Under the pieces are notes generated by a model. The model was not told where the DNA came from. It saw only the letters and a program-made list of their open reading frames with translations, and ran no database searches. 6,467 bases of DNA, taken from contig VBIS01000157.1 in NCBI GenBank assembly GCA_005880605.1, positions 1 to 6,467 on the forward strand, in the 5' to 3' direction. The stretch is from Chloroflexota bacterium (GTDB lineage: Bacteria; Chloroflexota; Dormibacteria; CF-121). Below are positions 1-6,457 of the stretch, one piece after another; the first letter of the stretch is position 1, and every line of letters begins with the position of its first letter. The position numbers and the translations under genes were made by a program.

Positions 1-99
1 AAGCAAAGTAAGATCGATTGCTCCTTCGCACTTCAACGCCACACTATGCGAAAGCCTGTTGAGACCCAAGAGAACGCTCGCATCGTGACGGCCCCGTCG

Positions 100-144
100 C
101 GGCCCTGTTGCGGCTTTCTTTCAGACCTTGTTACGGCCTTGTTG
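100..144 (+). repeat. Short imperfect direct repeat upstream of the M23 peptidase
   Basis: CGGCCCTGTTG (100-110) and CGGCCTTGTTG (134-144) match at 10 of 11 bases with a 34-base period, and a partial copy CCTTGTTA lies at 126-133. They sit directly before the ATG at 147. They may be operator half-sites or chance. The rest of 1-146 shows no gene, no RNA and no convincing promoter or Shine-Dalgarno. Confidence 0.25.
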
Positions 145-146
145 TA

Positions 147-2015
147 ATGCGGTTCTTAACGGTTCACAGAACGGTCGCCGTCGTTGCCGCCGTATCGATT
201 CTGTCCATCGTGGCGATGCAACCTGTGCTCGCGGATGGAAACCTCACGCTGCCCTTCGCCAACCCGAACCCGCGCATCACCTCGTGGACCGATCACCAAT
301 ACCCGACGCGGCAGGAAGACGGCATCATGGTCCGTTTCGACGGCGCCACCGGCTATGCCTACGACGGCCATCGCGGTACGGATTTTGCCGTACCGTCGAA
401 CACGGCGGTGGTGGCGGCCGATGCGGGCACGGTCATCTACAGCGAGTGGAGCGACAGCGGCGGCTGGGGTGTCGTGATCGATCACACCTTCGACCGCACC
501 GCCTACTTCCACAACAACCAGCTATTCGTCTATCCGGGCCAGCACGTCTCACGCGGGCAGTTGATCGCGCTCAGCGGCAGCACCGGCAACTCGACCGGAC
601 CGCACGTGCACTTCGAGGTGCGCGACTTGCTTACCCCCTGGCACTCGGTGGATCCCTACGGATGGATCGGGCCAGGCAAAGACCCCTGGCGCTGGGACAT
701 GGGCTACCTGTGGACCAGCAACCCTCCAGTCCCATTCCTGTTGCCCCTCGCCTTTCCCGGTGGGGCGCGCTGGAACTACTGGTATGGCGGCGCCGGCCCT
801 CCGCCACCAATCAGCTGGCAGTTGCGCGACGGCGGCCACGGCCTGGCCGGGTACGCGGCCAGGTGGGACGCCGACCCCGGCGCCGGGGCTCCCAGGACGA
901 TGTCGGTCAGTGGATCGGCCGCCGTACCCGGCCCCGGATCGCATACCTTGCATCTGCGGGTCTTCGACCGGGCTGGCACCAGCGCCGACATCACCTACCT
1001 ATATCTATATGACGTGGAGCTGCCGACCTCAACGCTGCACGTCGACCGCGCCAGCTCGAGCGCGCTGAACCTGCATTGGTCCGCCACTGACAGCCTCTCC
1101 GGCGTGAAAGACGTCGCCATCGAGGTCGCGGCCGGATCGTCCGCCTTTCGGCCGTGGTACGCGCAGTCGGCCGATCAGCCCGCGAGCGGCAAGAGCGTGG
1201 GCGCGACGCGCTTCTTTGGCGATGCCGGAACCGATTACCAGTTCCGGGTCACGGTGCGCGACGCCGCGAGGAATGCGGCCACGCCGGTCGTGCTCAATGG
1301 CTCGGTGCCGGCCGCCGCCGCACTCCCCGCCACCGCGGCCGACCGCGCCATCCTCGGCCCCCTGCCCGACCAGCCCGACGGCGCGCCGCGGGTGATGGGT
1401 GTCCGCCAGGAGCACCCGTCGGCCCTGGGTGCCTTGCTGCTCGGGAGCGACGCGTCGGTTCACGGGCTGGCCGGCGAACGTCCCATCGTTTCGGCGGCAC
1501 CCGCGTCGGCCGCCGCCGCCGTCGACGTCGCCACGCTGCCCTCCGGACCACTCCGCCTGCTGGCCGATGGGACGAGCTGGACCAGTTCTGGCGGCGCCGG
1601 TCCGCGTTTCGCGGTCAACAGCCCCGTGCGGCTGCTCGCGGCCGCCGATGGTACGCCCATTGCGGTCGGCGCCGACGGCACGATCAGTGCCTCTCCCTCG
1701 GTGTCGCTAACCGCCGGCGCGAGCGTCGTCGATGCCGCCCTCTTTCCAGGGACGCATTCCGGCCTCGCGTTTGATAGCTCCGGCGCGATCCATGCCTTTG
1801 GCGGTGCCGATGCGGCGCTGGCGATGACACCCTCGAGCTGGGTGTTGCCGGATCAGCCGGCGGCGATTACCCTTGGCGGCACAGCGCAATCACCGGCCGG
1901 GGTTCTCACCGACGCCAGCGGTGACTGGCAGGTGTTCGGCAGCCTGCTGGTGCTTTCCGACGCCACCTTCGGCGGTCCGACCTTCGACCCGGTAACTGGC
2001 CTCCCCGTCCGCTAG
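147..2015 (+). CDS. Secreted M23 family metallopeptidase with Ig-like and propeller-like C-terminal region
   Basis: This is a predicted zinc endopeptidase of the M23/LytM family, which cleaves peptide cross-links of peptidoglycan outside the membrane. The ATG at 147 is chosen over an in-frame TTG at 108 because it places a classic signal peptide at the N-terminus: MRFLTVHR, then a hydrophobic stretch to about residue 28, then LADG as a likely cleavage site. The M23 domain covers about residues 60-160 of 622. It has the HxxxD zinc motif (HRGTD, H75 and D79), YFH (H122) and the HxH motif (GPHVHFEV, H153 and H155), so the active site looks intact. Two beta-rich Ig/FN3-like segments follow at about 190-290 and 295-388; the second contains WSATDSLSGVKD. 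An Ala/Gly-rich tail (about 425-622) carries repeats of the type 'LLADG..W....G'. No Shine-Dalgarno is obvious. The enzyme family is secure. The tail folds are inferred, and degradation or remodelling of other cell walls is possible. Confidence 0.88.
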   Translation: MRFLTVHRTVAVVAAVSILSIVAMQPVLADGNLTLPFANPNPRITSWTDHQYPTRQEDGIMVRFDGATGYAYDGHRGTDFAVPSNTAVVAADAGTVIYSEWSDSGGWGVVIDHTFDRTAYFHNNQLFVYPGQHVSRGQLIALSGSTGNSTGPHVHFEVRDLLTPWHSVDPYGWIGPGKDPWRWDMGYLWTSNPPVPFLLPLAFPGGARWNYWYGGAGPPPPISWQLRDGGHGLAGYAARWDADPGAGAPRTMSVSGSAAVPGPGSHTLHLRVFDRAGTSADITYLYLYDVELPTSTLHVDRASSSALNLHWSATDSLSGVKDVAIEVAAGSSAFRPWYAQSADQPASGKSVGATRFFGDAGTDYQFRVTVRDAARNAATPVVLNGSVPAAAALPATAADRAILGPLPDQPDGAPRVMGVRQEHPSALGALLLGSDASVHGLAGERPIVSAAPASAAAAVDVATLPSGPLRLLADGTSWTSSGGAGPRFAVNSPVRLLAAADGTPIAVGADGTISASPSVSLTAGASVVDAALFPGTHSGLAFDSSGAIHAFGGADAALAMTPSSWVLPDQPAAITLGGTAQSPAGVLTDASGDWQVFGSLLVLSDATFGGPTFDPVTGLPVR

Positions 2016-2960
2016 CCAGTCGCGCGAAGCGCGGGCGCGCCGTACAAGCGTCTGACCGTCGCGAAAGGCGGCCGCCGTCAGCGGGGGCTGGCAATCGCCG
2101 AACACCATATTGGTTTCGACCCGCGCCAGGTCGATCGCGATTCCGGGCAACCCCTGCAGTCCCTCGGCAAGGCGCCGCGCGTTGCGGTGATCATCCGCAA
2201 GACGGCCCACCATCTCGTCGAGCGCGCACAGTCCGGCTGCCGCGAGCACCCCGGCCTGGCGCATCCCGCCACCAAGCAGCTTGCGCCAGCGACGCGCGCG
2301 TTCGATGAACGCCGTCGACCCGGCGAGCATGGAGCCGACCGGCGCGCTGAGGCCTTTCGAGAGGCAGAACATGACCGAGTCGACCGGCCCCGTGAGCTGA
2401 CGGACATCGACGTCCAACGCGACCGCGGCATTGAACACCCGCGCGCCGTCGAGGTGCACCGGAAAGCCGGCTGCATGCGCCACCTCGCACAGTGCCTGGG
2501 TCTGCGCGGGGCTAATGCAGGTCCCGCCGCGACGGTTGTGCGTGTTTTCCAGGCAGAGGAGGCCGGTCGCCGGTTGGTGGATGTCCGGCTCGCGGATCGC
2601 GGCGCGAACCTGCTCCGGCTGCAGCCGCCCGTCGGGCGTCTCGAGCGCACGCAGCTGCAGTCCGCCGACGACGGACGCGCCCGCCACTTCCGAATGGAAG
2701 ATATGACTCTCGCCCTCGACGAGCACCTCTTGGCCCGATTCCGTATGGCTGAGGAGGGCACAGAGGTTGCCCATCGTCCCGCTCGGGACGAAGAGCGAGG
2801 CCTCCTTGCCAACCATCTCGGCCGCGCGCTCCTGAAGCCGGTGGATGGTGGGGTCTTCATCCCACACGTCGTCGCCGACCTCGGCCGCCGCCATCGCCCG
2901 GCGCATCGAGTCCGTCGGCAGCGTAAACGTATCGCTGCGCAATTCGACCACACGCGTCAT
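1890..2960 (-). CDS. ltaE: Low-specificity L-threonine aldolase, apparently with a damaged C-terminus
   Basis: This is a PLP-dependent fold-type I enzyme of the threonine aldolase/beta-eliminating lyase family, which splits L-threonine or L-allo-threonine into glycine and acetaldehyde in the cytoplasm. Family hallmarks are plain: LRSDTFTLPT (residues 7-16), GDDVWDEDPT (29-38), PSGTMGN (59-65), the PLP-stacking histidine in GESHIFH (H86), LENTHN (137-142), HLDGAR (169-174) and the Schiff-base lysine in LSKGLSAPVGS (K202). RVETNMVF (280-287) is also typical. After about residue 303 similarity to the family stops. The expected C-terminal R-x-V-T-H-x-D-V segment is absent, and the frame continues as low-complexity sequence antisense to the peptidase gene (residues 316-356 overlap it). 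A frameshift or 3' deletion is therefore likely. The gene starts 34 nt after the DUF881 stop and is probably cotranscribed with the DUF881 genes. The family call is firm; whether the protein is active is doubtful. Confidence 0.85.
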   Translation of the reverse strand: MTRVVELRSDTFTLPTDSMRRAMAAAEVGDDVWDEDPTIHRLQERAAEMVGKEASLFVPSGTMGNLCALLSHTESGQEVLVEGESHIFHSEVAGASVVGGLQLRALETPDGRLQPEQVRAAIREPDIHQPATGLLCLENTHNRRGGTCISPAQTQALCEVAHAAGFPVHLDGARVFNAAVALDVDVRQLTGPVDSVMFCLSKGLSAPVGSMLAGSTAFIERARRWRKLLGGGMRQAGVLAAAGLCALDEMVGRLADDHRNARRLAEGLQGLPGIAIDLARVETNMVFGDCQPPLTAAAFRDGQTLVRRARASRDWLADGEASYRVEGRTAEGGVGKHQQAAEHLPVTAGVGENPGR

Positions 2961-2993
2961 GCTGCCAAGGTTACACAGAGAAACGCATAGAAG

Positions 2994-3677
2994 TCATTTG
3001 CCCAGCTGCGCGTAGATCAGTGGGTGCGGGGTGACCACTTCGGTGATCGCCAGGTCGGTCTTGCGCTGGATGGAGACCTGAACGCGGGTCTGGAGGCTGC
3101 TGGCGGAAAGATCGGCAGCAGGACCGAGCTGCTCCGCGTCACCAATCACCACCATGAGCAGCGGCGTCCCGACCGCGTGACCGGCGACCATCAGGATGTC
3201 GCCCCGGCTCACAACTGGCGTGCTGCCGATGATGCGATAGCCGTTGAGCGAAATCGCTTCCGCGCCGGCGTTGCGGAGGTTGTTGAGGGCGTCCTGTAGC
3301 TCGAAGTCCATCACTGGCCCCTGGATCCGGATCTCGAGGCCCGGTCCATGTACCGCAACCGCGCCATTGACCTCGCGCAGCGTGGTCAACTCCTTGGAGA
3401 GCGCCTTGGAATCGGCCCCGCCCGAGGTCAGCGCCTGGTGAAGCTGCGTTTGTTGCTCGGCGAGCGCGGCGCTCTGCTGGATCAACTGGTTGTTGGCCCG
3501 GTTGAGATCGTTGATCAGCAGCGCTACGCTGGTGTCGTCCTGGGCGGCCAGGGTGCGGGCGACCGCGGCCTGCGATCGCAGTTGGACCACGATCAGGAAG
3601 CCGAGCCCGATCGCGATCATGCTGAAGATGATCAACCGCTGGCTCCGCGCGGTCAGGTCACCCGACTGGCTGAGCAT
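2994..3677 (-). CDS. DUF881 family membrane-anchored coiled-coil protein (second of a pair)
   Basis: This is a 227-residue protein of the DUF881 family, whose biochemical role is not established. It has a short cytoplasmic N-terminus, one membrane segment at about residues 15-32 (LIIFSMIAIGLGFLIVV), then the typical QLRSQ. A coiled-coil-like Q/A/L-rich stretch follows (about 52-105), then the DUF881 globular domain. Family signatures are VHGPGLEIRI (109-118) and the helix-turn LNNLRNAGAEAISLNGYRI (131-149). The domain probably lies outside the membrane. The start ATG is preceded by GGTGA three bases upstream. The gene overlaps the 3' end of the other DUF881 gene by 20 bp, which suggests translational coupling. 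In Firmicutes and Actinobacteria, DUF881 genes often sit near cell-division genes; no such genes are in this window. The product may work at the envelope together with its paralogue, which is inference. Confidence 0.85.
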   Translation of the reverse strand: MLSQSGDLTARSQRLIIFSMIAIGLGFLIVVQLRSQAAVARTLAAQDDTSVALLINDLNRANNQLIQQSAALAEQQTQLHQALTSGGADSKALSKELTTLREVNGAVAVHGPGLEIRIQGPVMDFELQDALNNLRNAGAEAISLNGYRIIGSTPVVSRGDILMVAGHAVGTPLLMVVIGDAEQLGPAADLSASSLQTRVQVSIQRKTDLAITEVVTPHPLIYAQLGK

Positions 3678-4383
3678 ATTTCACCAGGAAGGTGGCGTCG
3701 TAAACGGGGACACTGAGCCGCGTGCTACGCAGCCAGGAAAAACCCAGCCCGTAGATCCGGTTACGGCTCTTCAGCTCGGCCAGCTGATCCGGGTTGCCGA
3801 CGCCGCCAGCCAGGGCCGGGGGATCGCCGAGCGCGATCACGGTGTAGGGTCCGCTCAGCCGGCTCGCATTGTTGACCAGGATGTTGACGCCGGCGTAGTG
3901 GAAAGCTGTGCTGGGCACGATCCGCTGCCCATTGACGGCGATCGCCTCCGCCCCGCTCGCCCACAGCACATTGACGATGTCCTGCAGATCCTGATAGTGA
4001 ATCGTCCAGCCAAGGGATTTATCGACCGAGCTGTTGGGGTCCGTCCCATCGTGGAGCAGGACCGTCAGCCCCGGTCCGTGCAGCGCGGTCAGGCCGGCGA
4101 ACGTCTTTTGCTCATCGAGCTGGGCTTTGACCTCCTGGGCTGCGCCCGATCGGCGGGCGCTCTCATCCTCGCCGGCTTTGACATCCGCCTGCAGCGTCTG
4201 GACTCGTGTCTTGAGCGCGCGGTTCTGGTCCTCCAACTGGTTCACGCTCTTGCGCAGCGCTTCATCACGGGCGAGCCGGTTGGAGGGGGGCAGTGGCTGG
4301 CTTCGAAACTGGGTGGCGGCCATCCCCGCGACGAGGAAAGTCGCAAGCGAAACGCTTGCCAGGACGGTCATCCGCGGCGTCAC
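3658..4383 (-). CDS. DUF881 family membrane-anchored coiled-coil protein (first of a pair)
   Basis: This is a paralogue of the downstream DUF881 protein with the same layout. It has a membrane segment at about residues 6-25, QFRSQ just after it, a charged coiled-coil stretch at about 37-95 (LEDQNRALKTRVQTLQADVK), and then the DUF881 domain with LHGPGLTVLL (101-110) and LWASGAEAIAVNGQRI (140-155). The domain carries an insert relative to its partner between these motifs (HDGTDPNSSVDKSLGWTIHY). The start is uncertain. GTG at 4383 gives 241 residues with an arginine before the membrane helix. ATG at 4371 gives a shorter, uncharged N-terminus. ATG at 4458 would overlap the start of glutamate dehydrogenase. 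GTG is preferred because a promoter-like pair lies just upstream and inside any longer version. The function is unknown beyond an envelope-anchored role. Confidence 0.8.
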   Translation of the reverse strand: MTPRMTVLASVSLATFLVAGMAATQFRSQPLPPSNRLARDEALRKSVNQLEDQNRALKTRVQTLQADVKAGEDESARRSGAAQEVKAQLDEQKTFAGLTALHGPGLTVLLHDGTDPNSSVDKSLGWTIHYQDLQDIVNVLWASGAEAIAVNGQRIVPSTAFHYAGVNILVNNASRLSGPYTVIALGDPPALAGGVGNPDQLAELKSRNRIYGLGFSWLRSTRLSVPVYDATFLVKYAQPVG

Positions 4384-4393
4384 GGTGCCGTGT

Positions 4394-4422
4394 AGTGTAA
4401 TGGGTGCCGAGCGCCCAGTCAG
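4394..4422 (-). promoter_or_regulatory. Candidate sigma70-type promoter for the DUF881-ltaE operon
   Basis: Reading the minus strand, CTGACT (4422-4417) and TACACT (4399-4394) are separated by exactly 17 bases. Each matches 4 of 6 consensus positions of a vegetative -35/-10 pair. A transcript would begin near 4387, only a few bases before the GTG at 4383, so the mRNA would be nearly leaderless. The match is moderate and the region is short, so this is a candidate only. No comparably good pair was found for the divergent + strand gene. A TATTTA hexamer at 4425-4430 is a possible -10 there, without a clear -35. Confidence 0.35.
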
Positions 4423-4446
4423 GCTATTTAGCCGGCGTAAAACAGC

Positions 4447-4453
4447 AGGAGGG
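4447..4453 (+). promoter_or_regulatory. Strong ribosome binding site of glutamate dehydrogenase
   Basis: AGGAGGG is a near-perfect Shine-Dalgarno sequence ending three bases before the ATG at 4457. It is the only strong one in the window and fixes the start of the dehydrogenase, ruling out the much longer in-frame extension upstream. The spacing is short, but if AGGAG is the paired core it is about five bases. Confidence 0.75.
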
Positions 4454-4456
4454 ATC

Positions 4457-5752
4457 ATGGCCCAGAAGGTAGAAGCGGTGCCGAGCAGAGGCTTCGCCGA
4501 GGCAGTGCCAGAGGCGTCGAACCCGTGGACGATGGCCCAAGAGCAATTCGATATCGCGGCCAATGTGCTCGGTCTTGATCCGAACATGGCGCGGGTGCTG
4601 CGCGAGTGTAAGCGCGAGCTGACCGTGACCTTTCCGGTGCTGATGGACGACCACACCATCCAGATGTTCACCGGCTACCGCATTCACCACAACATCGATC
4701 GCGGTCCGGCGAAAGGCGGCATCCGGTATCACCCCGGCGTGACCCGGGAGGAAGTCAAAGCCCTGGCCATGTGGATGACGTGGAAGTGCGCCGTTGTTGG
4801 CATCCCTTACGGGGGCGCCAAGGGGGGCGTGGTCGTCGACCCCAAGCTGCTCAGCCGCAACGAGCTCGAAAACCTGACGCGGCGCTACACCAGCGAGATC
4901 AGCATCGTGATCGGTCCCGACCGCGATATCCCCGCGCCGGACGTCAACACCAACGCCCAGATCATGGCCTGGATGATGGACACGATCAGCATGCAAGCCG
5001 GCCATTCGGTGCCGGCGGTCGTGACCGGCAAGCCGCTGGGTATCGGCGGCTCGGAAGGCCGCCCAGAAGCCACCGGGCGTGGCTGCATGCTGACCACGCT
5101 GGCCGCGCTGAAGCATCTTGGCATCCGTCCCGAAGATGCGACCGTGGCGGTCCAGGGCGTCGGCAACGTGGGTTACACCACGGCCAAGCTGCTGGCCCAG
5201 GCCGGCTGCAAGGTGATCGCGGTCAGCGACTCGAACGGCGCGTGCTACAACGAGGACGGCATCGAGCTCGACGAGGTGGTGCGTGAGAAAGAGCTCACGG
5301 GCCGGCTGCGGCAGAAGATCTGCAGCTTCATCAGCAACGAGGAGCTGCTCGAGCTGCCGGTCACCGTCCTGGTTCCGGCAGCGCTCGAGAATCAAATCCA
5401 TCGGGGCAATGCCAACCGGATCAAGGCCAAGGTCATTTGCGAAGGCGCCAACGGGCCCACGACGCCCGAAGCCGACCAGATCCTCTATAAGAAGGGCGTC
5501 TTCATCATTCCCGACATTCTGGCCAACGCCGGCGGGGTAACCGTCTCCTACTTCGAGTGGGTCCAGGACCTGCAGGAGTTCTTCTGGGACGAGCACGACA
5601 TCAACGAGCGGTTGGAGCGGATCATGCTGCGGGCCTTCGACAACGTGCTCAAGGTGAGCCTCGAGAAGAAGGTCATGATGCGGACGGCCGCCTACGTGCT
5701 GGCGGTCGACAAGGTCGCCCAGGCGACCACGATCCGCGGCATCTATCCCTGA
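4457..5752 (+). CDS. gdhA: Glutamate dehydrogenase (Glu/Leu/Phe/Val dehydrogenase family)
   Basis: This enzyme catalyses reversible oxidative deamination of glutamate to 2-oxoglutarate and ammonia in the cytoplasm, linking nitrogen and carbon metabolism. It has 431 residues, normal for the hexameric class. The N-terminal dimerisation/substrate domain holds GPAKGGIRYHP (K86), MTWKCAVVGIPYGGAKGG (K110 and catalytic K122) and PDVNTN (D162). Their spacing matches the K89, K113, K125 and D165 set known from clostridial glutamate dehydrogenase. The Rossmann domain carries GVGNVG (234-239) with D258 after the second strand (VSDSNG), which would favour NAD over NADP. S364 in VSYFEW fits the serine that, with K86, binds the glutamate side-chain carboxylate, so glutamate is more likely than leucine or phenylalanine. 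The start is set by AGGAGGG just upstream. The gene is divergent from the DUF881 pair and is followed 31 nt later by a methyltransferase gene. All expected active-site residues are present. The symbol could equally be gudB or rocG. Confidence 0.95.
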   Translation: MAQKVEAVPSRGFAEAVPEASNPWTMAQEQFDIAANVLGLDPNMARVLRECKRELTVTFPVLMDDHTIQMFTGYRIHHNIDRGPAKGGIRYHPGVTREEVKALAMWMTWKCAVVGIPYGGAKGGVVVDPKLLSRNELENLTRRYTSEISIVIGPDRDIPAPDVNTNAQIMAWMMDTISMQAGHSVPAVVTGKPLGIGGSEGRPEATGRGCMLTTLAALKHLGIRPEDATVAVQGVGNVGYTTAKLLAQAGCKVIAVSDSNGACYNEDGIELDEVVREKELTGRLRQKICSFISNEELLELPVTVLVPAALENQIHRGNANRIKAKVICEGANGPTTPEADQILYKKGVFIIPDILANAGGVTVSYFEWVQDLQEFFWDEHDINERLERIMLRAFDNVLKVSLEKKVMMRTAAYVLAVDKVAQATTIRGIYP

Positions 5753-5783
5753 TAAACACGCTCGCCTTTCACATCGGGGCTCG

Positions 5784-6419
5784 CTGATCAGAGACTACGA
5801 GGCCTGGCACCGCCAGTACGACGACCCGACCAGTACGTTGGCGCAGCGGCTGGCCATTGTGCAGCGCCGTCTCGCCGAGCGTCTTTCGGCCGCGCCCTCC
5901 GGCGCCGTTCGGCTGATCAGCATGTGCGCCGGGCAGGGCCACGACGTGTTCGGTGTCCTTCCGGAACACCCCCGACGTGAGGACGTGACGGCGGTGCTCG
6001 TGGAGCTCGATCCCCGGAACATTGAGGCGGCGCGGGCGACCGCCGAGCGGACCGGCCTGACGCAGGTCGAGATCATCGACGGCGATGCCGCAATCAGCGA
6101 CGTCTACGCGCCCTTTGTCCCGGCCGATATCGTCCTTGCCTGCGGGATCTTCGGCAATATCTCGGACCAGGACCTCGAGCGCACGGTGCGCAACCTCTCG
6201 ATGCTCTGCCGGAGCGGAGCCTCGGTCATCTGGACCCGGCATCGCAACGAGCCGGACCTGACGCCCCAGATTCGGAGCTGGTTCGCGGAGAGTGGCTTCG
6301 AGGAAGTGAGCTTCGACGCGATCGACAATGAATCGAAATCCGGGATCGGCACGGTCCACCTGGTCGGTGGGCCGCTGCCATTCCAGCCCGGTTTCCGCTT
6401 CTTTACGTTCACTCGTTAA
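5784..6419 (+). CDS. Class I SAM-dependent methyltransferase-like protein, probable CTG start
   Basis: This is a predicted Rossmann-fold methyltransferase of unknown substrate, about 211 residues. S-adenosylmethionine-binding features are VRLISMCAGQGHD (motif I, about 42-54), LVELDP with E74 and D76 (motif II), IIDGDA (about 97-102) and ADIVLACGIFGNIS (about 114-127). A C-terminal strand region (GTVHLVG) follows. The stretch LIRDYEAWHRQYDDPTST upstream of the first TTG (5838) looks like genuine protein and resembles the N-terminus I associate with this group, so starting at 5838 would cut it off. No ATG, GTG or TTG exists in this frame between the preceding stop at 5676 and 5838. CTG at 5784, with GGGG four bases before it, is the best start; a sequencing or natural frameshift is the alternative. 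It probably shares a transcript with glutamate dehydrogenase. The class is fairly secure, but the start is not. Confidence 0.7.
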   Translation: MIRDYEAWHRQYDDPTSTLAQRLAIVQRRLAERLSAAPSGAVRLISMCAGQGHDVFGVLPEHPRREDVTAVLVELDPRNIEAARATAERTGLTQVEIIDGDAAISDVYAPFVPADIVLACGIFGNISDQDLERTVRNLSMLCRSGASVIWTRHRNEPDLTPQIRSWFAESGFEEVSFDAIDNESKSGIGTVHLVGGPLPFQPGFRFFTFTR

Positions 6420-6420
6420 C

Positions 6421-6457
6421 CCCTCCCCCGCTTGCGGGGGAGGGCAGGGTGGGGACC
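6421..6457. repeat. GC-rich extragenic palindrome (REP-like), possible terminator
   Basis: An 11-base arm CCCTCCCCCGC (6421-6431), a TT loop and the exact complement GCGGGGGAGGG (6434-6444) form a perfect hairpin. It begins two bases after the methyltransferase stop and is followed by CAGGGTGGGGACC. No run of T follows, so it is not a typical intrinsic terminator, although it could stall polymerase or protect the transcript end. The pattern CCCT-C-rich/G-rich-AGGG followed by CAGGGTG(A/G)GG resembles dispersed extragenic palindromes known from many high-GC genomes. Copy number in this genome cannot be seen from one window. Confidence 0.65.

Noticed and set aside
2..22. AGCAA...TTGCT inverted repeat at the window edge
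   Set aside because: The arms are only five bases and no gene or promoter is visible next to it, so it is compatible with chance.
128..1012. An overlapping 294-codon + strand frame inside the peptidase gene
   Set aside because: It is Arg/Pro-rich with no motif and out of phase with the clear M23 motifs, so it is a shadow of the real gene.
2187..2990. A 267-codon + strand open frame
   Set aside because: It is antisense to the well-conserved part of threonine aldolase and is Arg/His/Ala-rich without any motif.
3490..4395. A 301-codon + strand open frame over the DUF881 pair
   Set aside because: It is antisense to both DUF881 genes, whose membrane helices and family motifs show the true strand.
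4034..4456. N-terminal extension of glutamate dehydrogenase
   Set aside because: The frame is open, but the translation is Ser/Arg-rich and antisense to DUF881. The AGGAGGG site fixes the start at 4457.
4424..5596. A 390-codon open frame on the minus strand
   Set aside because: It lies fully antisense to glutamate dehydrogenase, whose protein is strongly conserved. The translation has no recognisable domain, and long antisense frames are expected in high-GC coding DNA.
5769..6359. A 196-codon minus-strand frame over the methyltransferase
   Set aside because: The + strand frame contains SAM-binding motifs, while the minus frame shows none.
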